Shown one piece after another: positions 1 through 8,480 of a DNA stretch of 57,891 nucleotides. Position numbers and translations under genes: made by a program. The notes beneath the pieces were generated by a model that had not been told where the DNA came from, did not search any database, and saw only the letters and a program-made list of their open reading frames with translations. The stretch comes from Alphaproteobacteria bacterium (GTDB lineage: Bacteria; Pseudomonadota; Alphaproteobacteria; Micavibrionales; Micavibrionaceae), in contig JAERIN010000006.1 in NCBI GenBank assembly GCA_016757515.1, forward strand, positions 1 to 57,891, given 5' to 3'. Numbering within the stretch: position 1 is the stretch's first letter; each line of letters opens with the position of its first letter.

Positions 1-175
1 GACTATACACTATTTTCGCGGCCTGCGGGGCCTGTGTTATGCTGCGGCGCAGCACGTGGCCAGACCCAGAGCCGCCCGAGCGCCCCTTTTCCAGTGGGGG
101 GGGCGTGTCCAGGTAATATAAAAAACTTCCGTCGGGCCTTCCCTTCCCCCGGCCCCTGGCATAGTGTTACGCACC

Positions 176-1477
176 ATGAGCACCACGAGCACCATCTGGG
201 GCGGGCGCTTTGCCCAGGGCGTGGCCGAGGGCATGGCCGCCATAAACGCCTCAATCTCCGTGGACCACCGCCTGTGGCGCCAGGACATCGCGGGCTCCCG
301 CGCGCACGCGGCCATGCTGGGCGCGCAGGGCATCATTTCTGCGCAGGACGCCGCCGCCATAGATGCGGGGCTGGAGCAGATCGCGGGGGAGATAGAGCGG
401 GGGGAGATGGCCTTTCGGGAGGACCTGGAGGACATCCACATGAACATAGAGGCCCGCCTGGCCGAGGTCATCGGGCGGGATGCGGCTGGGCGGCTGCACA
501 CAGCCCGCAGCCGCAACGACCAGGTGGCCACGGACCTGCGCCTGTGGGTCCGGGGAGCCATAGACACCCTGCTGGGCAAGATTTCCACCCTGCGCGCCGT
601 GCTGGAGGGCCTGGAAGCCTCGCACGAGGACGCCGTGATGCCGGGCCTAACGCACCTCCAGCCCGCGCAGCCCGTGACCCTGGCCACGCACCTGGGCGCG
701 TACCGGTCTATGCTGGCGCGGGATGCGGGACGCCTCAGGGACTGCCGGGCGCGCCTGAACGAAAGCCCCCTGGGCGCAGCGGCCCTGGCGGGCACGCCCT
801 TCCCCATAGACCGGGCGATGACGGCCAAGGCCCTGGGCTTTTCCCGCCCCATGGCCAACACCATGGACGCCGTCGCGGCGCGGGACTTCGGCTGTGAGTT
901 CCTGTTTTGCTGCGCGCAGTGCGCGGGGCACCTCTCGCGCCTGGCGGAGGAGATCATCCTCTGGGCCACGCCGGCCTTTGGCTTCATGCGCCTCCCGGAC
1001 GCGTGGTCCACGGGCTCGTCCATCATGCCACAGAAGAAAAACCCAGACGCGGCGGAGCTGGTCCGCGCAAAGGCTGGTGTCCTGCTGGGCAACCTCACGG
1101 CCCTGATGGCGGTGATGAAGGGCCTGCCCCTGGCCTATAACAAGGACATGCAAGAGGACAAGCGCCCCGTTTTTGACAGCTACGACGCCCTGGCCCTGTC
1201 TCTGGACGCCATGGCCGGGATGCTCACCGGCGCGCGGTTTGATGAGGGAGCGATGCGCGCGGCGGCCCGTGTGGGCTTTACCAACGCCACGCGCCTGGCG
1301 GATTGGCTGGTGATGCACCTGAATATCTCCTTCCGCCGGGCGCACCACATCACCGGGGCCCTGGTGGCGGAGGCCGAGCGGCGCGGCTGCGCGCTGGAGG
1401 ACCTGCCCCTTGCGGCCATGCAGGCCGTGGAGGGCGGCATCACCGAGGCCGTGTACGACACCCTGCGGGCGGTGTAG
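176..1477 (+). CDS. argH: Argininosuccinate lyase
   Basis: This enzyme splits argininosuccinate into arginine and fumarate, the last step of arginine biosynthesis, in the cytoplasm. The 433-residue length is slightly short for the family. The fumarase/lyase superfamily signature [11 protein letters not shown] lies near residue 280 and carries the catalytic serine loop; the TARSRNDQ substrate-binding motif is near residue 108. The ATG at 176 gives the expected N-terminus ([12 protein letters not shown]); an in-frame GTG at 164 would add four residues. No other arg gene is adjacent. Ile before Asp/Glu is always ATA in this gene, the local TCGA-avoiding habit. Identification is secure. Confidence 0.97.
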   Translation: MSTTSTIWGGRFAQGVAEGMAAINASISVDHRLWRQDIAGSRAHAAMLGAQGIISAQDAAAIDAGLEQIAGEIERGEMAFREDLEDIHMNIEARLAEVIGRDAAGRLHTARSRNDQVATDLRLWVRGAIDTLLGKISTLRAVLEGLEASHEDAVMPGLTHLQPAQPVTLATHLGAYRSMLARDAGRLRDCRARLNESPLGAAALAGTPFPIDRAMTAKALGFSRPMANTMDAVAARDFGCEFLFCCAQCAGHLSRLAEEIILWATPAFGFMRLPDAWSTGSSIMPQKKNPDAAELVRAKAGVLLGNLTALMAVMKGLPLAYNKDMQEDKRPVFDSYDALALSLDAMAGMLTGARFDEGAMRAAARVGFTNATRLADWLVMHLNISFRRAHHITGALVAEAERRGCALEDLPLAAMQAVEGGITEAVYDTLRAV

Positions 1478-1511
1478 GGCGGGGCAGGGCTGCAACTTGG
1501 AGGAAGGTCTA

Positions 1512-1529
1512 AATTGCACATGTGCAATT
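1512..1529. promoter_or_regulatory. 18-bp perfect palindrome upstream of flagellar genes
   Basis: AATTGCACATGTGCAATT is a perfect 9+9 inverted repeat between argH and the flagellar cluster. It lies about 65-80 bp upstream of the predicted sigma-54 promoter, a usual distance for an enhancer or activator site. A second, weaker inverted repeat (AGACCA at 1534 and TGGTCT at 1553) follows it. The binding protein is unknown; a flagellar NtrC-family activator is an inference from position only. Confidence 0.6.
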
Positions 1530-1594
1530 CAAAAGACCATTTGGGGGGTATTTGGTCTATTGGGGTACGTTGATTCGCAGGTTTACCGGCCCTA

Positions 1595-1610
1595 TGGCAC
1601 GGGCCTTGCA
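1595..1610 (+). promoter_or_regulatory. Sigma-54 promoter of the flagellar cluster
   Basis: TGGCAC-N5-TTGCA matches the -24/-12 sigma-54 consensus exactly, with the invariant GG at 1596-1597 and GC at 1608-1609. It predicts a transcription start near 1621, only about four bases before the ATG at 1625, so the first gene would have almost no leader. Sigma-54 control of hook genes is known in Caulobacter and relatives; here it is inferred from sequence. Confidence 0.75.
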
Positions 1611-1624
1611 AGGCTAACGGAGCC

Positions 1625-1966
1625 ATGAAAACCACGCCCCTTCTCCCCGATGACCCGGCCCAGGCGCTCCAGGTCCTCATCCGCCTGACCACGGCGGTCT
1701 TGGACCTCACCCAGCAGGAGGCCGGGGCCCTCGCGCGGCGGGACGGCCTGACCTTCACGGCTCTCCAGGAAGAGAAAGAGGCGTCCATAAAGCGCTACAC
1801 ACAGGCCAGCGGAGAGTTTCGCGCGCGCGTGCAGGACTTCCAGGGGGCCGATAAGGCCACGCTGGACCGGCTCTATGCCCTGCAGGAGGATCTGAGCGCA
1901 GCTGCGCAGGCGAACAACGCGGCCCTGAAACACGCAGGCGTGGACACTGAGGAGGGACAGAAATGA
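1625..1966 (+). CDS. FlgN-like flagellar chaperone/export protein (first of two)
   Basis: A 113-residue, mostly helical acidic protein at the head of the flagellar cluster. It has no named domain that I can prove, but helix content, size and position fit a FlgN-type export chaperone for hook-associated proteins. Its segment QEAGALARRDGLTFTALQEE (about residues 34-53) aligns with KETGAL...VFMAMQEE in the next gene, so the two look like tandem paralogues. The stop overlaps the next start (ATGA, 1963-1966), indicating translational coupling. The sigma-54 site lies immediately upstream. FlgN assignment is an inference. Confidence 0.6.
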   Translation: MKTTPLLPDDPAQALQVLIRLTTAVLDLTQQEAGALARRDGLTFTALQEEKEASIKRYTQASGEFRARVQDFQGADKATLDRLYALQEDLSAAAQANNAALKHAGVDTEEGQK

Positions 1967-2460
1967 ACGCGGGGGGCAACACAGCCATGGCCACAAGAGA
2001 AGACAGCGCGCCTCTGGGCACGGACCCAAACACATTGGCACGAGAGGTCCTCGCCCGAGCGCGGGGCCTGGCACAAATCCATGAGAAGGAGACGGGGGCC
2101 CTGGAGGCCGCGCAGGTTGAAGTCTTTATGGCGATGCAAGAAGAGAAGCTAGCCGCCGTTGAGGCGTATCAGGAGAGCATGGTGGCGCTCCTGGCCCAGC
2201 GAGAAGAGCTTGCGGGCGCACTGGACCCGGCGTTGCGGGCCGCGCTTGCTGAGACGCAGATAGACTTTGCGCTGCTCACCCAGCGCAACAAAGAGGCCCT
2301 GGCGCGCATGCAGCGCTGCATGGCGCGCCTCGCGGACAAGATTTGCGCCATGGCCAAGGCGGAAGTGCGGGCGGCGTCCCCCGTGGGCTACGGGCAAAAC
2401 GGGGGCAGCGCGCCAGGCGCGCTGCGCACAGTTGCCACCAGCAAAGGGGAGGTTGTTTAG
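1963..2460 (+). CDS. FlgN-like flagellar protein (second of two)
   Basis: A 165-residue helical, coiled-coil-prone protein overlapping the preceding gene by four bases. The segment LAREVLARARGLAQIHEKET followed by AMQEEKLAAVEAYQESM resembles the preceding protein, suggesting local duplication. The C-terminal 30 residues are Gly/Ala/Ser-rich and probably disordered. An internal ATG at 1987 is an alternative start. Directly followed by the FliK-like gene, so an export or hook-assembly role is likely, but no catalytic motif is visible and the FlgN label is tentative. Confidence 0.55.
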   Translation: MNAGGNTAMATREDSAPLGTDPNTLAREVLARARGLAQIHEKETGALEAAQVEVFMAMQEEKLAAVEAYQESMVALLAQREELAGALDPALRAALAETQIDFALLTQRNKEALARMQRCMARLADKICAMAKAEVRAASPVGYGQNGGSAPGALRTVATSKGEVV

Positions 2461-2462
2461 CC

Positions 2463-3536
2463 ATGTCCGCACCCGTTCCCGCTCTATCCGCCCTGTCTAC
2501 ACCTCTGGCCCAGGGCTTGGCCTCTTCGCCCGGGCAGGCCACCGCTGGGCCCGGCGCGGCGGGCTTTTTTGCCCTCCTTGCGGGGATGGGGATGGCCCTC
2601 TCCTCCCCCGCACACGCGGAGAGCGCGCCGACACTCCTGGCGGCAGCGCAAGAGGAAGAGCGCGGGCCCGACACGGACGCTGCCCTGCCCGCCCCCGGTG
2701 CCGCTGCCGTGCCCCTGATACCTCAGGCAACAGAGCAGGCTGTGGCAGAAGAGGGGGTCCCGGCCCCCCTCCTGCCCACCGCGCCGGGCACCGAGAAGGA
2801 CAAGACCAAGCCGGGGAGCCAGCCCCTCTTGCCCGCACAGCCAGGTGTGGACGGCGCAGGCGAGGAGACACAGCCAAAAAAAGCCGCCACGCCGCATAGA
2901 GAGGCCCCCACACTCGGCGCAAACGGCGCAGCGCAGAAGTCCCTCCCGGCCACGCAGGGAGAGGGTGTGGAGGGGGCTCTGCCGACCGGAGCCTCTGCAT
3001 CAACATCCGGGTCTGCACATCCTGGGCCTGGGGCCCTGACCCACACCGCTCCCCAGGGCCAGAACAGCCAGGCCCAGACGGCGGGCGCGGCACAGCCGCA
3101 CGGTGCGGGGTTCTCTGCGCCCCTGTCCAGCGGCGCGGCCCAGGCCGTGGCCGTGACGCTCCAGAAGGCCGCTGAGGGCGGCGAGGGCCGCCGCTTTGTT
3201 TTGCAGCTGGACCCGCCAGAGCTTGGCCGCGTGGAGGTCCGCCTAGACTTTGGTCACGACAAGAGCGTCAAAGCCGTTGTTCTTGTGGACAAGCCAGACA
3301 CATACACCATGCTCCAGCGCGATGCAGGGTCTTTGGAACGGATCTTGCAAAACACAGGGCTGGACACCAGCGGAGGCCTCCAGTTCTCCCTGGCCCAGGG
3401 GGGGCAAAAGGGGCACGAGGAGCAAGACGGATCTGGCCCCTCAGGGTCGCTCTCGGGCGCAGACGAAGCGGCGAGTGCCGGGGAAACCGCTGCGCTCCAC
3501 TGGTGGGACGGTGACAGATACAGCGTGGTGGTTTAG
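2463..3536 (+). CDS. fliK: Flagellar hook-length control protein (FliK-like)
   Basis: A 357-residue protein with a long Pro/Ala/Gly-rich disordered N-terminal region (residues 1-230) and a compact C-terminal Flg_hook domain. The domain contains FVLQLDPPELGRVEVRLDFG near residue 245, the family hallmark where the chain meets the export gate protein FlhB. FliK acts as the secreted ruler that stops hook export at the right length. The ATG at 2463 is two bases after the preceding stop; a longer reading frame back to 2343 would run inside the preceding gene. The gene is followed by flgD 15 bases later, the usual order. Confidence 0.85.
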   Translation: MSAPVPALSALSTPLAQGLASSPGQATAGPGAAGFFALLAGMGMALSSPAHAESAPTLLAAAQEEERGPDTDAALPAPGAAAVPLIPQATEQAVAEEGVPAPLLPTAPGTEKDKTKPGSQPLLPAQPGVDGAGEETQPKKAATPHREAPTLGANGAAQKSLPATQGEGVEGALPTGASASTSGSAHPGPGALTHTAPQGQNSQAQTAGAAQPHGAGFSAPLSSGAAQAVAVTLQKAAEGGEGRRFVLQLDPPELGRVEVRLDFGHDKSVKAVVLVDKPDTYTMLQRDAGSLERILQNTGLDTSGGLQFSLAQGGQKGHEEQDGSGPSGSLSGADEAASAGETAALHWWDGDRYSVVV

Positions 3537-3551
3537 ACAAGAGAGGAAAAG

Positions 3552-4244
3552 ATGGACATCAGCTACACAACACTGCAAAATCAGCAGCAGGCTACGACCT
3601 CCTCACGAGAGCAGCTTGCGTCGAACTTTGACGATTTTTTGACTCTGCTGACCACGCAGCTGCAAAACCAGGACCCTTTGGAGCCCATGGACTCCACAGA
3701 GTTCACCAACCAACTCGTCGCGTTCGCAGAGGTGGAGCAGCAGATCAGCGGCAACGCGAAGCTGGATACCCTAAACGCCGCCATGGCGTCTGGGGTGTTC
3801 CCGGCAGCGCTAGGCTATATTGGCCTGGACGTGCGCTATGTGGGACGTGAGTTCTCTGCGGACGGCGCAACAACACCGACCCCCATTGCATACGCTTTGG
3901 AGGGCGAGGCAGCTTCAGCCACGCTGTACATCAAGGATGCCTCCGGCGCGATTGTGCACCGGGAGGACCTGCCCGTGACCGAGATGAGCGGTCAGGTCGC
4001 CTGGGACGGGCGTCTGGCCAGCGGGGATATGGCCCGCGCTGGGACCTATACGGCCGACGTGGAGGCCCTGGACGCAAACGGTGACGCCGTGGACGCCACG
4101 ACTGTGGTCGGTGGGCGCGCGCGCGGCGTGGAGATGCAAGATGGAGTCATCACGGCCGTTGTGGGCGAGCGGGCCGTGCCCGTGGCGAACATTTTGAATG
4201 CCACAACGCCGACGCAATTCGCAACGAAGCAAGAAACGCCATGA
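3552..4244 (+). CDS. flgD: Flagellar hook assembly/capping protein FlgD
   Basis: FlgD forms the cap on the growing hook and guides FlgE polymerisation outside the cell. The 230-residue protein has the conserved N-terminal block FDDFLTLLTTQLQNQDPLEP (residues about 28-47) and the family's MDSTEFTNQLVAFAEVEQQ segment, followed by the C-terminal FlgD Ig-like and tudor-like region with the W-D-G strand around residue 155. It contains one of the few TCGA sites in a resident gene. The stop codon overlaps the start of the FkbM gene by ATGA, an arrangement that couples a clearly foreign-looking gene to the hook operon. Confidence 0.95.
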   Translation: MDISYTTLQNQQQATTSSREQLASNFDDFLTLLTTQLQNQDPLEPMDSTEFTNQLVAFAEVEQQISGNAKLDTLNAAMASGVFPAALGYIGLDVRYVGREFSADGATTPTPIAYALEGEAASATLYIKDASGAIVHREDLPVTEMSGQVAWDGRLASGDMARAGTYTADVEALDANGDAVDATTVVGGRARGVEMQDGVITAVVGERAVPVANILNATTPTQFATKQETP

Positions 4245-4999
4245 AGTGGATAAGCAGCATTCTTAAGCGCACGCGAGCCTTTCAGAGCCTGAAAGGAGAG
4301 GTGGAAAATATACGCGACTACATTGCCGACCCCGATGCCCTAACGGAACTGAGCACTGGTGCGCGATTCTATATGCCAAATAGAATACAGGATGAAATAC
4401 AGCGCCATATCGCCTTGCGCAGAAATTACTATGAGTCATCTTTGCTAAATAAGGTGAACGAGTTTGTCCCGCATGGCGGATCTGTTATAGATATAGGTGC
4501 CAACATAGGAAATCACACGGTCTATTGGGCTCATGAGCGCCGGGCGCGGGTTTTAGCTTTTGAGCCCGTTATGCAGACCTATGAGATTCTTATAAAGAAT
4601 ATTTCCGTTAATGATCTGGAAGATCGCGTGCATTGCTTCAATTGTGCTTTGGGCGCACGATATGGGCGCGCCGACATCGCTTCGTTTGACCCCAAAAATA
4701 TAGGCGCGACGGTCATTAAAGAACAAAAAGACGTGAATATAGAAGTTCATACTCTAGACGGCGTTCTGGCAGGCCAGGCAATTGAGCATATAGATCTTAT
4801 AAAAATAGATGTCGAAGGAAATGAAGGGGCCGTTCTTAAGGGCGCCCTCCATACATTATCGAGTTTCTCGCCCACATTAATGATCGAGATTTTTCAAGAA
4901 AATATGCAAAATATACAACATATTCTACGGGGCGCAGGGTATCAGAAACACATGTTCCTGGGCACAGATACGTACATTTTTAGAAAACGGAGGGCATAG
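4241..4999 (+). CDS. FkbM-family SAM-dependent methyltransferase
   Basis: A 252-residue class I methyltransferase. The SAM-binding motif VIDIGANIGNHTVYWA lies near residue 80 and the FkbM-type motif IKIDVEGNEGAVLKG near residue 188. FkbM enzymes methylate hydroxyls on sugars or polyketides. The gene is clearly more AT-rich than flgD and flgE on either side and holds three TCGA sites in 759 bp, against roughly 0.3 per kb in resident genes, so it looks recently acquired. Yet it overlaps flgD by four bases and ends five bases before flgE, so it is expressed with the hook genes. Modification of a flagellar glycan is a reasonable guess, not shown. Confidence 0.85.
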   Translation: MKWISSILKRTRAFQSLKGEVENIRDYIADPDALTELSTGARFYMPNRIQDEIQRHIALRRNYYESSLLNKVNEFVPHGGSVIDIGANIGNHTVYWAHERRARVLAFEPVMQTYEILIKNISVNDLEDRVHCFNCALGARYGRADIASFDPKNIGATVIKEQKDVNIEVHTLDGVLAGQAIEHIDLIKIDVEGNEGAVLKGALHTLSSFSPTLMIEIFQENMQNIQHILRGAGYQKHMFLGTDTYIFRKRRA

Positions 5000-5003
5000 A
5001 AGA

Positions 5004-6791
5004 ATGGGTCTATTTGGATCTTTATTTACCGGGGTGTCTGCGCTGAACGCTCAGTCGCAGAACACTGCCATCATCGCCAACAACATCGCGAATGTGAGCA
5101 CCGTGGGCTTTAAGCGCTCTGAGGCCGCGTTCTTGTCCTTGGTGACAACCGAAAGCCGCCAGGCCCGCTTTTCCCCCGGCACGGTCTCCACAAACCGCCT
5201 GCAAAAGGTCAAGGAGCAAGGGGGCATCCAGCAGACGTCCTCTGCCACGGACGTGGGCGTCTCGGGCAATGGCCTTATTCCGGTCAAGCGCTCCACGGAG
5301 GGCGATCAAGAGTTCCTCTACAGCAGGAACGGCCAGTTTAGTGAGGATTCGCAGGGCTTTTTGGCCAACTCTGCGGGCTTTGTGCTGTACGCCTGGCCTG
5401 TGGACACGGAGGGCGATCTCCCCGCTGCACAGGGGGACTTGACCTCTCTTGTGCCCGCGAATGTCTCCTTCCTGGGCGGCCTGACGCGCCCGACCTCCAG
5501 CGCGCAGATTTCCATCAACCTGGACGCAGAAGAGCCAGCCTATAACCCCGCCTTGTTTGCGCCGTCCACGACCCTGCCCATACCAGAGATCCGCGCCGCC
5601 CACTTCCAGCGGGGCCTGCGCGTGTTTGACTCCCTGGGCTCTGGGCAAGACATGAACTTTGAGTTTCGCAAGATTCTGGGCCCTATGGCTGTGGCAACCA
5701 CGGGGACGTCTACCCTTACCCTGGCCGACAACCTGGTAGGCCCCAAGACGCCCAGCATCGCCGCTGGAGACACCTTCACCATTACGGTCACGCCTGCCGG
5801 GGCAGGCGCTCCGGTCAGCGAGACGTATATTATTGGCCAAGACGGCCTGGCGGGTGAAACGCGCGTGGACACCGTTCAAGACCTTGTGGGCGATATCAGC
5901 CAGAACTTCGGTGCCTCCGGAACCAACAATATCCTCCAGGCCCGCGTGGACGAGTCTGGGCGCATTTTGTTCCAGGTGGTTTCTCCCACATCTTCTCTGT
6001 CCTTTGTGGAGAATGTGGGCGCACCTCTTACGGGCCCAAACACTTTGTCTATGGTGACAGACCCCGCCACGCCGGGGACCCCTCTGACCTATGGTCCACA
6101 ATCAGAGATCGTGGAACCTTTCCCGACCTATCCGTCTCAAGAGGACTTCCCCACTCTGGCCAATGTCATTGCGCCCAACACGCAGGGGTGGTGGGAGGTG
6201 ACCATACGCCACCCAGACGGAACGGCCCTGACCAAGGGGCTTATCAACTTCAACACGGACGGGACCCTCAACGCCACGCCAGACACGGCGGGGAACATAG
6301 ACATAGAGCTAAGCGGGATAAACTGGGGCAACGGGTCAGACCCAACGCAGACCATAAAGGTGGACATAGAACGATTCACGCAGTTCGCGGGGAACTATGA
6401 CGTTATCTTCTCCGACCAAAACGGTGCGGAGCTGGGGCTCAGAACTGGAGTGGAGATTGACCGGGATGGGTTCATCGTGGCGCGCTTTTCCAACGGTGCG
6501 AGCGCAACCCTGTACAAAATACCCCTTGTCACCTTTGCAAACGCGAACGGTCTCAACGAGGAGTCCGGCACGGCGTACTCCAAGTCCGAGGAGTCAGGGG
6601 AGGAAAACCTGCGCGAGGCCGGCAACGGCGGGGCGGGCTTCTTTGAGCCCTCCACGCTGGAGAACTCAAACGTGGACCTCGCAGACGAGTTCGCGCGCCT
6701 TATCGTGGCGCAGCGGGCCTACAGTGCGAACACGCGAGTCATCTCCACGGCGGATGAGATGATGACCGAGCTGCTCAACACCAAGAGATAG
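5004..6791 (+). CDS. flgE: Flagellar hook protein FlgE
   Basis: The structural subunit of the flagellar hook, 595 residues, secreted without a cleaved signal. The N-terminal D0 helix (MGLFGSLFTGVSALNAQS, then NIANVSTVGFKRS) and the C-terminal D0 helix (ENSNVDLADEFARLIVAQRA, then ISTADEMMTELLNTKR) are typical of hook/rod proteins. The middle (about residues 130-480) is an expanded variable D1-D2-Dx surface region, longer than in enteric FlgE. It closes the visible flagellar cluster; the next gene belongs to a restriction-modification pair. Confidence 0.95.
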   Translation: MGLFGSLFTGVSALNAQSQNTAIIANNIANVSTVGFKRSEAAFLSLVTTESRQARFSPGTVSTNRLQKVKEQGGIQQTSSATDVGVSGNGLIPVKRSTEGDQEFLYSRNGQFSEDSQGFLANSAGFVLYAWPVDTEGDLPAAQGDLTSLVPANVSFLGGLTRPTSSAQISINLDAEEPAYNPALFAPSTTLPIPEIRAAHFQRGLRVFDSLGSGQDMNFEFRKILGPMAVATTGTSTLTLADNLVGPKTPSIAAGDTFTITVTPAGAGAPVSETYIIGQDGLAGETRVDTVQDLVGDISQNFGASGTNNILQARVDESGRILFQVVSPTSSLSFVENVGAPLTGPNTLSMVTDPATPGTPLTYGPQSEIVEPFPTYPSQEDFPTLANVIAPNTQGWWEVTIRHPDGTALTKGLINFNTDGTLNATPDTAGNIDIELSGINWGNGSDPTQTIKVDIERFTQFAGNYDVIFSDQNGAELGLRTGVEIDRDGFIVARFSNGASATLYKIPLVTFANANGLNEESGTAYSKSEESGEENLREAGNGGAGFFEPSTLENSNVDLADEFARLIVAQRAYSANTRVISTADEMMTELLNTKR

Positions 6792-6834
6792 GCGCTTGAC
6801 GTAGTTTTGTGGTGTGTGGGAGGCTCGCCCGGTG

Positions 6835-7758
6835 ATGCCTCCGCAGTCTCGCCGTGTGGTCGTGCCTTTTACGCCCCAAAAGCCCCCCTGGCGCCTAGAG
6901 GCCGGGGATGCCGTGGCCCTTATGCGGGAGCTGGAAGACCGGAGCGTCCACCTCGTCATCACGGACCCGCCGTACTTCATAGACGGCATGGGCGCGGACT
7001 GGGACGACAGCACCCTGGCACGCCGGGCCGCGCGGGCGGGGGTCGTGGGCTCCCTGCCCGTGGGGATGAAGTTTGACCCCGGCCAGGCCCGCGCCTTTGG
7101 ACGCTTCATGTCCGCCGTGGCGGGCGAGGCTATCCGCGTCCTGAAGCCCGGCGGGTTCTTCATCGCGTTCTCTCAGGCCCGGCTGTACCACCGCCTGGCC
7201 GTGGCGGCGGAGGACGCGGGGTTTGAGGTGCGGGACATGATCGGCTGGACATACACGGGGCAGGCTAAGGCGTTCTCCATGGACCACTTTGTGCGCAAAA
7301 TGCCCCTGCCCGAGGCCAAGAAGGCCGCGCTCATAAAAAGCATGGAGGGGCGCAAGACGCCCCAGCTCCGCCCGCAGATTGAGCCCATGGTCCTGGCGCA
7401 AAAGCCGCGTGAGGGGACGTTCGTGCAGAACTGGGCGGAGCACGGCACGGGCCTTATGGATGCCACGCAGACGTGGGAGGGGAAGTTTCCGGGCAACGTT
7501 ATACACTGTCCAAAGCCCACTCCAGCGGAGAAGGGGGCGGGCAACGCGCACATGACGGTCAAGCCCGTGCGCCTGATAGAGCACCTGGTGCGCCTGTTCT
7601 CCGCGCCGGGGCAGGTCGTGCTGGACCCCTTCGCGGGCTCCGGCACGCACGGCATCGCCGCCCTCCGCGCCGGACGGGCCTTCATCGGGTTTGATATTGA
7701 GGAGTCCTATGTTACCCTCGCTAAGCGGCGGATAGAGGAGGTGGCCCATGAGCGTTGA
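6835..7758 (+). CDS. Site-specific DNA methyltransferase (beta-class, probably N6-adenine)
   Basis: A 307-residue DNA methyltransferase. The catalytic motif IV, DPPY, is at residues 44-47 and the SAM-binding motif I, DPFAGSG, near residue 264; this order (IV before I) defines the beta class, and DPPY usually means N6-adenine methylation. The ATG at 6835 is preceded by GGGAGG; a GTG at 6814 would add seven residues but has no visible ribosome site. The 3' end overlaps the endonuclease start by 11 bases, the usual coupling in a type II restriction-modification unit. Target sequence is unknown. It separates flgE from der, so the pair is probably an insertion, though its GC content matches the chromosome. 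Confidence 0.88.
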   Translation: MPPQSRRVVVPFTPQKPPWRLEAGDAVALMRELEDRSVHLVITDPPYFIDGMGADWDDSTLARRAARAGVVGSLPVGMKFDPGQARAFGRFMSAVAGEAIRVLKPGGFFIAFSQARLYHRLAVAAEDAGFEVRDMIGWTYTGQAKAFSMDHFVRKMPLPEAKKAALIKSMEGRKTPQLRPQIEPMVLAQKPREGTFVQNWAEHGTGLMDATQTWEGKFPGNVIHCPKPTPAEKGAGNAHMTVKPVRLIEHLVRLFSAPGQVVLDPFAGSGTHGIAALRAGRAFIGFDIEESYVTLAKRRIEEVAHER

Positions 7759-8137
7759 AATCTGTGTCCTGGATGACAGTCACATAAAGCGGTTTGAGGA
7801 GCAAAAAGCGTGGCTCCACGGCATGTGGGAGAAGGACCTGGAAGCCCAAGGCGTTAAGTGGCCAGGAGGCCCGGTTGCAATCTCATGGCTTGTTGGTCTG
7901 TCATTCTTTCTGGAAAGGCCCGTAGACAAGAATAGTCTCGGCCTTTTTGCGAACAAAATCGCGGGAGGCTCAACAGATGCCCAAGCACGACACTTGCGGT
8001 CCAAGTATGGATGGTACATCGTTAGTGACGGGCGTGGGCCCCCAGAATACAGGCGCCTTGTCAACGGGACACATATGCCAAAAGGCACCTACGCACTCGC
8101 GTCCCTGCGCCCAGAGCCCAATCTTTGTGCGCGATGA
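7748..8137 (+). CDS. N-terminal part of a frameshifted restriction endonuclease
   Basis: This 129-residue reading frame starts inside the end of the methyltransferase gene and stops at a TGA at 8135. It has no catalytic motif of its own. The last residues (ASLRPEPNLCAR) run straight on, in the +1 frame, into IFVRDDRLKRT of the HNH-bearing segment downstream, so the two frames are best read as one broken gene of about 230 codons. A single extra base near the AA at 8120-8121 would explain the break. The break could be a real inactivating mutation, a sequencing error, or a frameshift signal. The partner methyltransferase is intact. Confidence 0.7.
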   Translation: MSVEICVLDDSHIKRFEEQKAWLHGMWEKDLEAQGVKWPGGPVAISWLVGLSFFLERPVDKNSLGLFANKIAGGSTDAQARHLRSKYGWYIVSDGRGPPEYRRLVNGTHMPKGTYALASLRPEPNLCAR

Positions 8138-8447
8138 CCGACTCAAACGAACGGACAACGTTCTGGTGCGTGACTGGGCTGACAAATGCGCTCTCTATAG
8201 GTATCGCTGCGCCCACTGCGGGAAGGAGACGCGCAACCCCGACAAGGGGCACATGGACCCGAACAAGGGCGCGGGGATAGACAATCTCATCCCCCTTTGT
8301 CCGGAGTGCAACAACTGGGCGAGTGACGATGTTATTTTCGGCACGGACGGGCGCATCGTGGCCGTGCTGTCCGAGCGGTTCTTGAAGGCCGCCCCGCCGG
8401 AGGTCCTGCGCCGCATCCGGGCCTGGCTGGGCGGGCAGGGCCTTTGA
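8121..8447 (+). pseudogene. C-terminal HNH segment of the frameshifted restriction endonuclease
   Basis: In the frame shifted +1 relative to the upstream segment, the sequence encodes an HNH nuclease core: YRCAHCGKETRN, then GHMDPNKGAGIDNLIPLCPE with CxxC pairs at both ends that would bind structural zinc, and the His-Asn-His-type beta-beta-alpha metal residues between. Without its own start codon near the break it is unlikely to be made unless the ribosome shifts frame near 8120. An upstream ATG at 7947 exists in this frame, but the stretch before 8121 is the out-of-frame shadow of the N-terminal part. Reading both frames together gives a normal-sized HNH type II endonuclease. Confidence 0.7.
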
Positions 8448-8480
8448 CCCCGCGGCCCGGCGCGGGCATGATGGGGGGCT

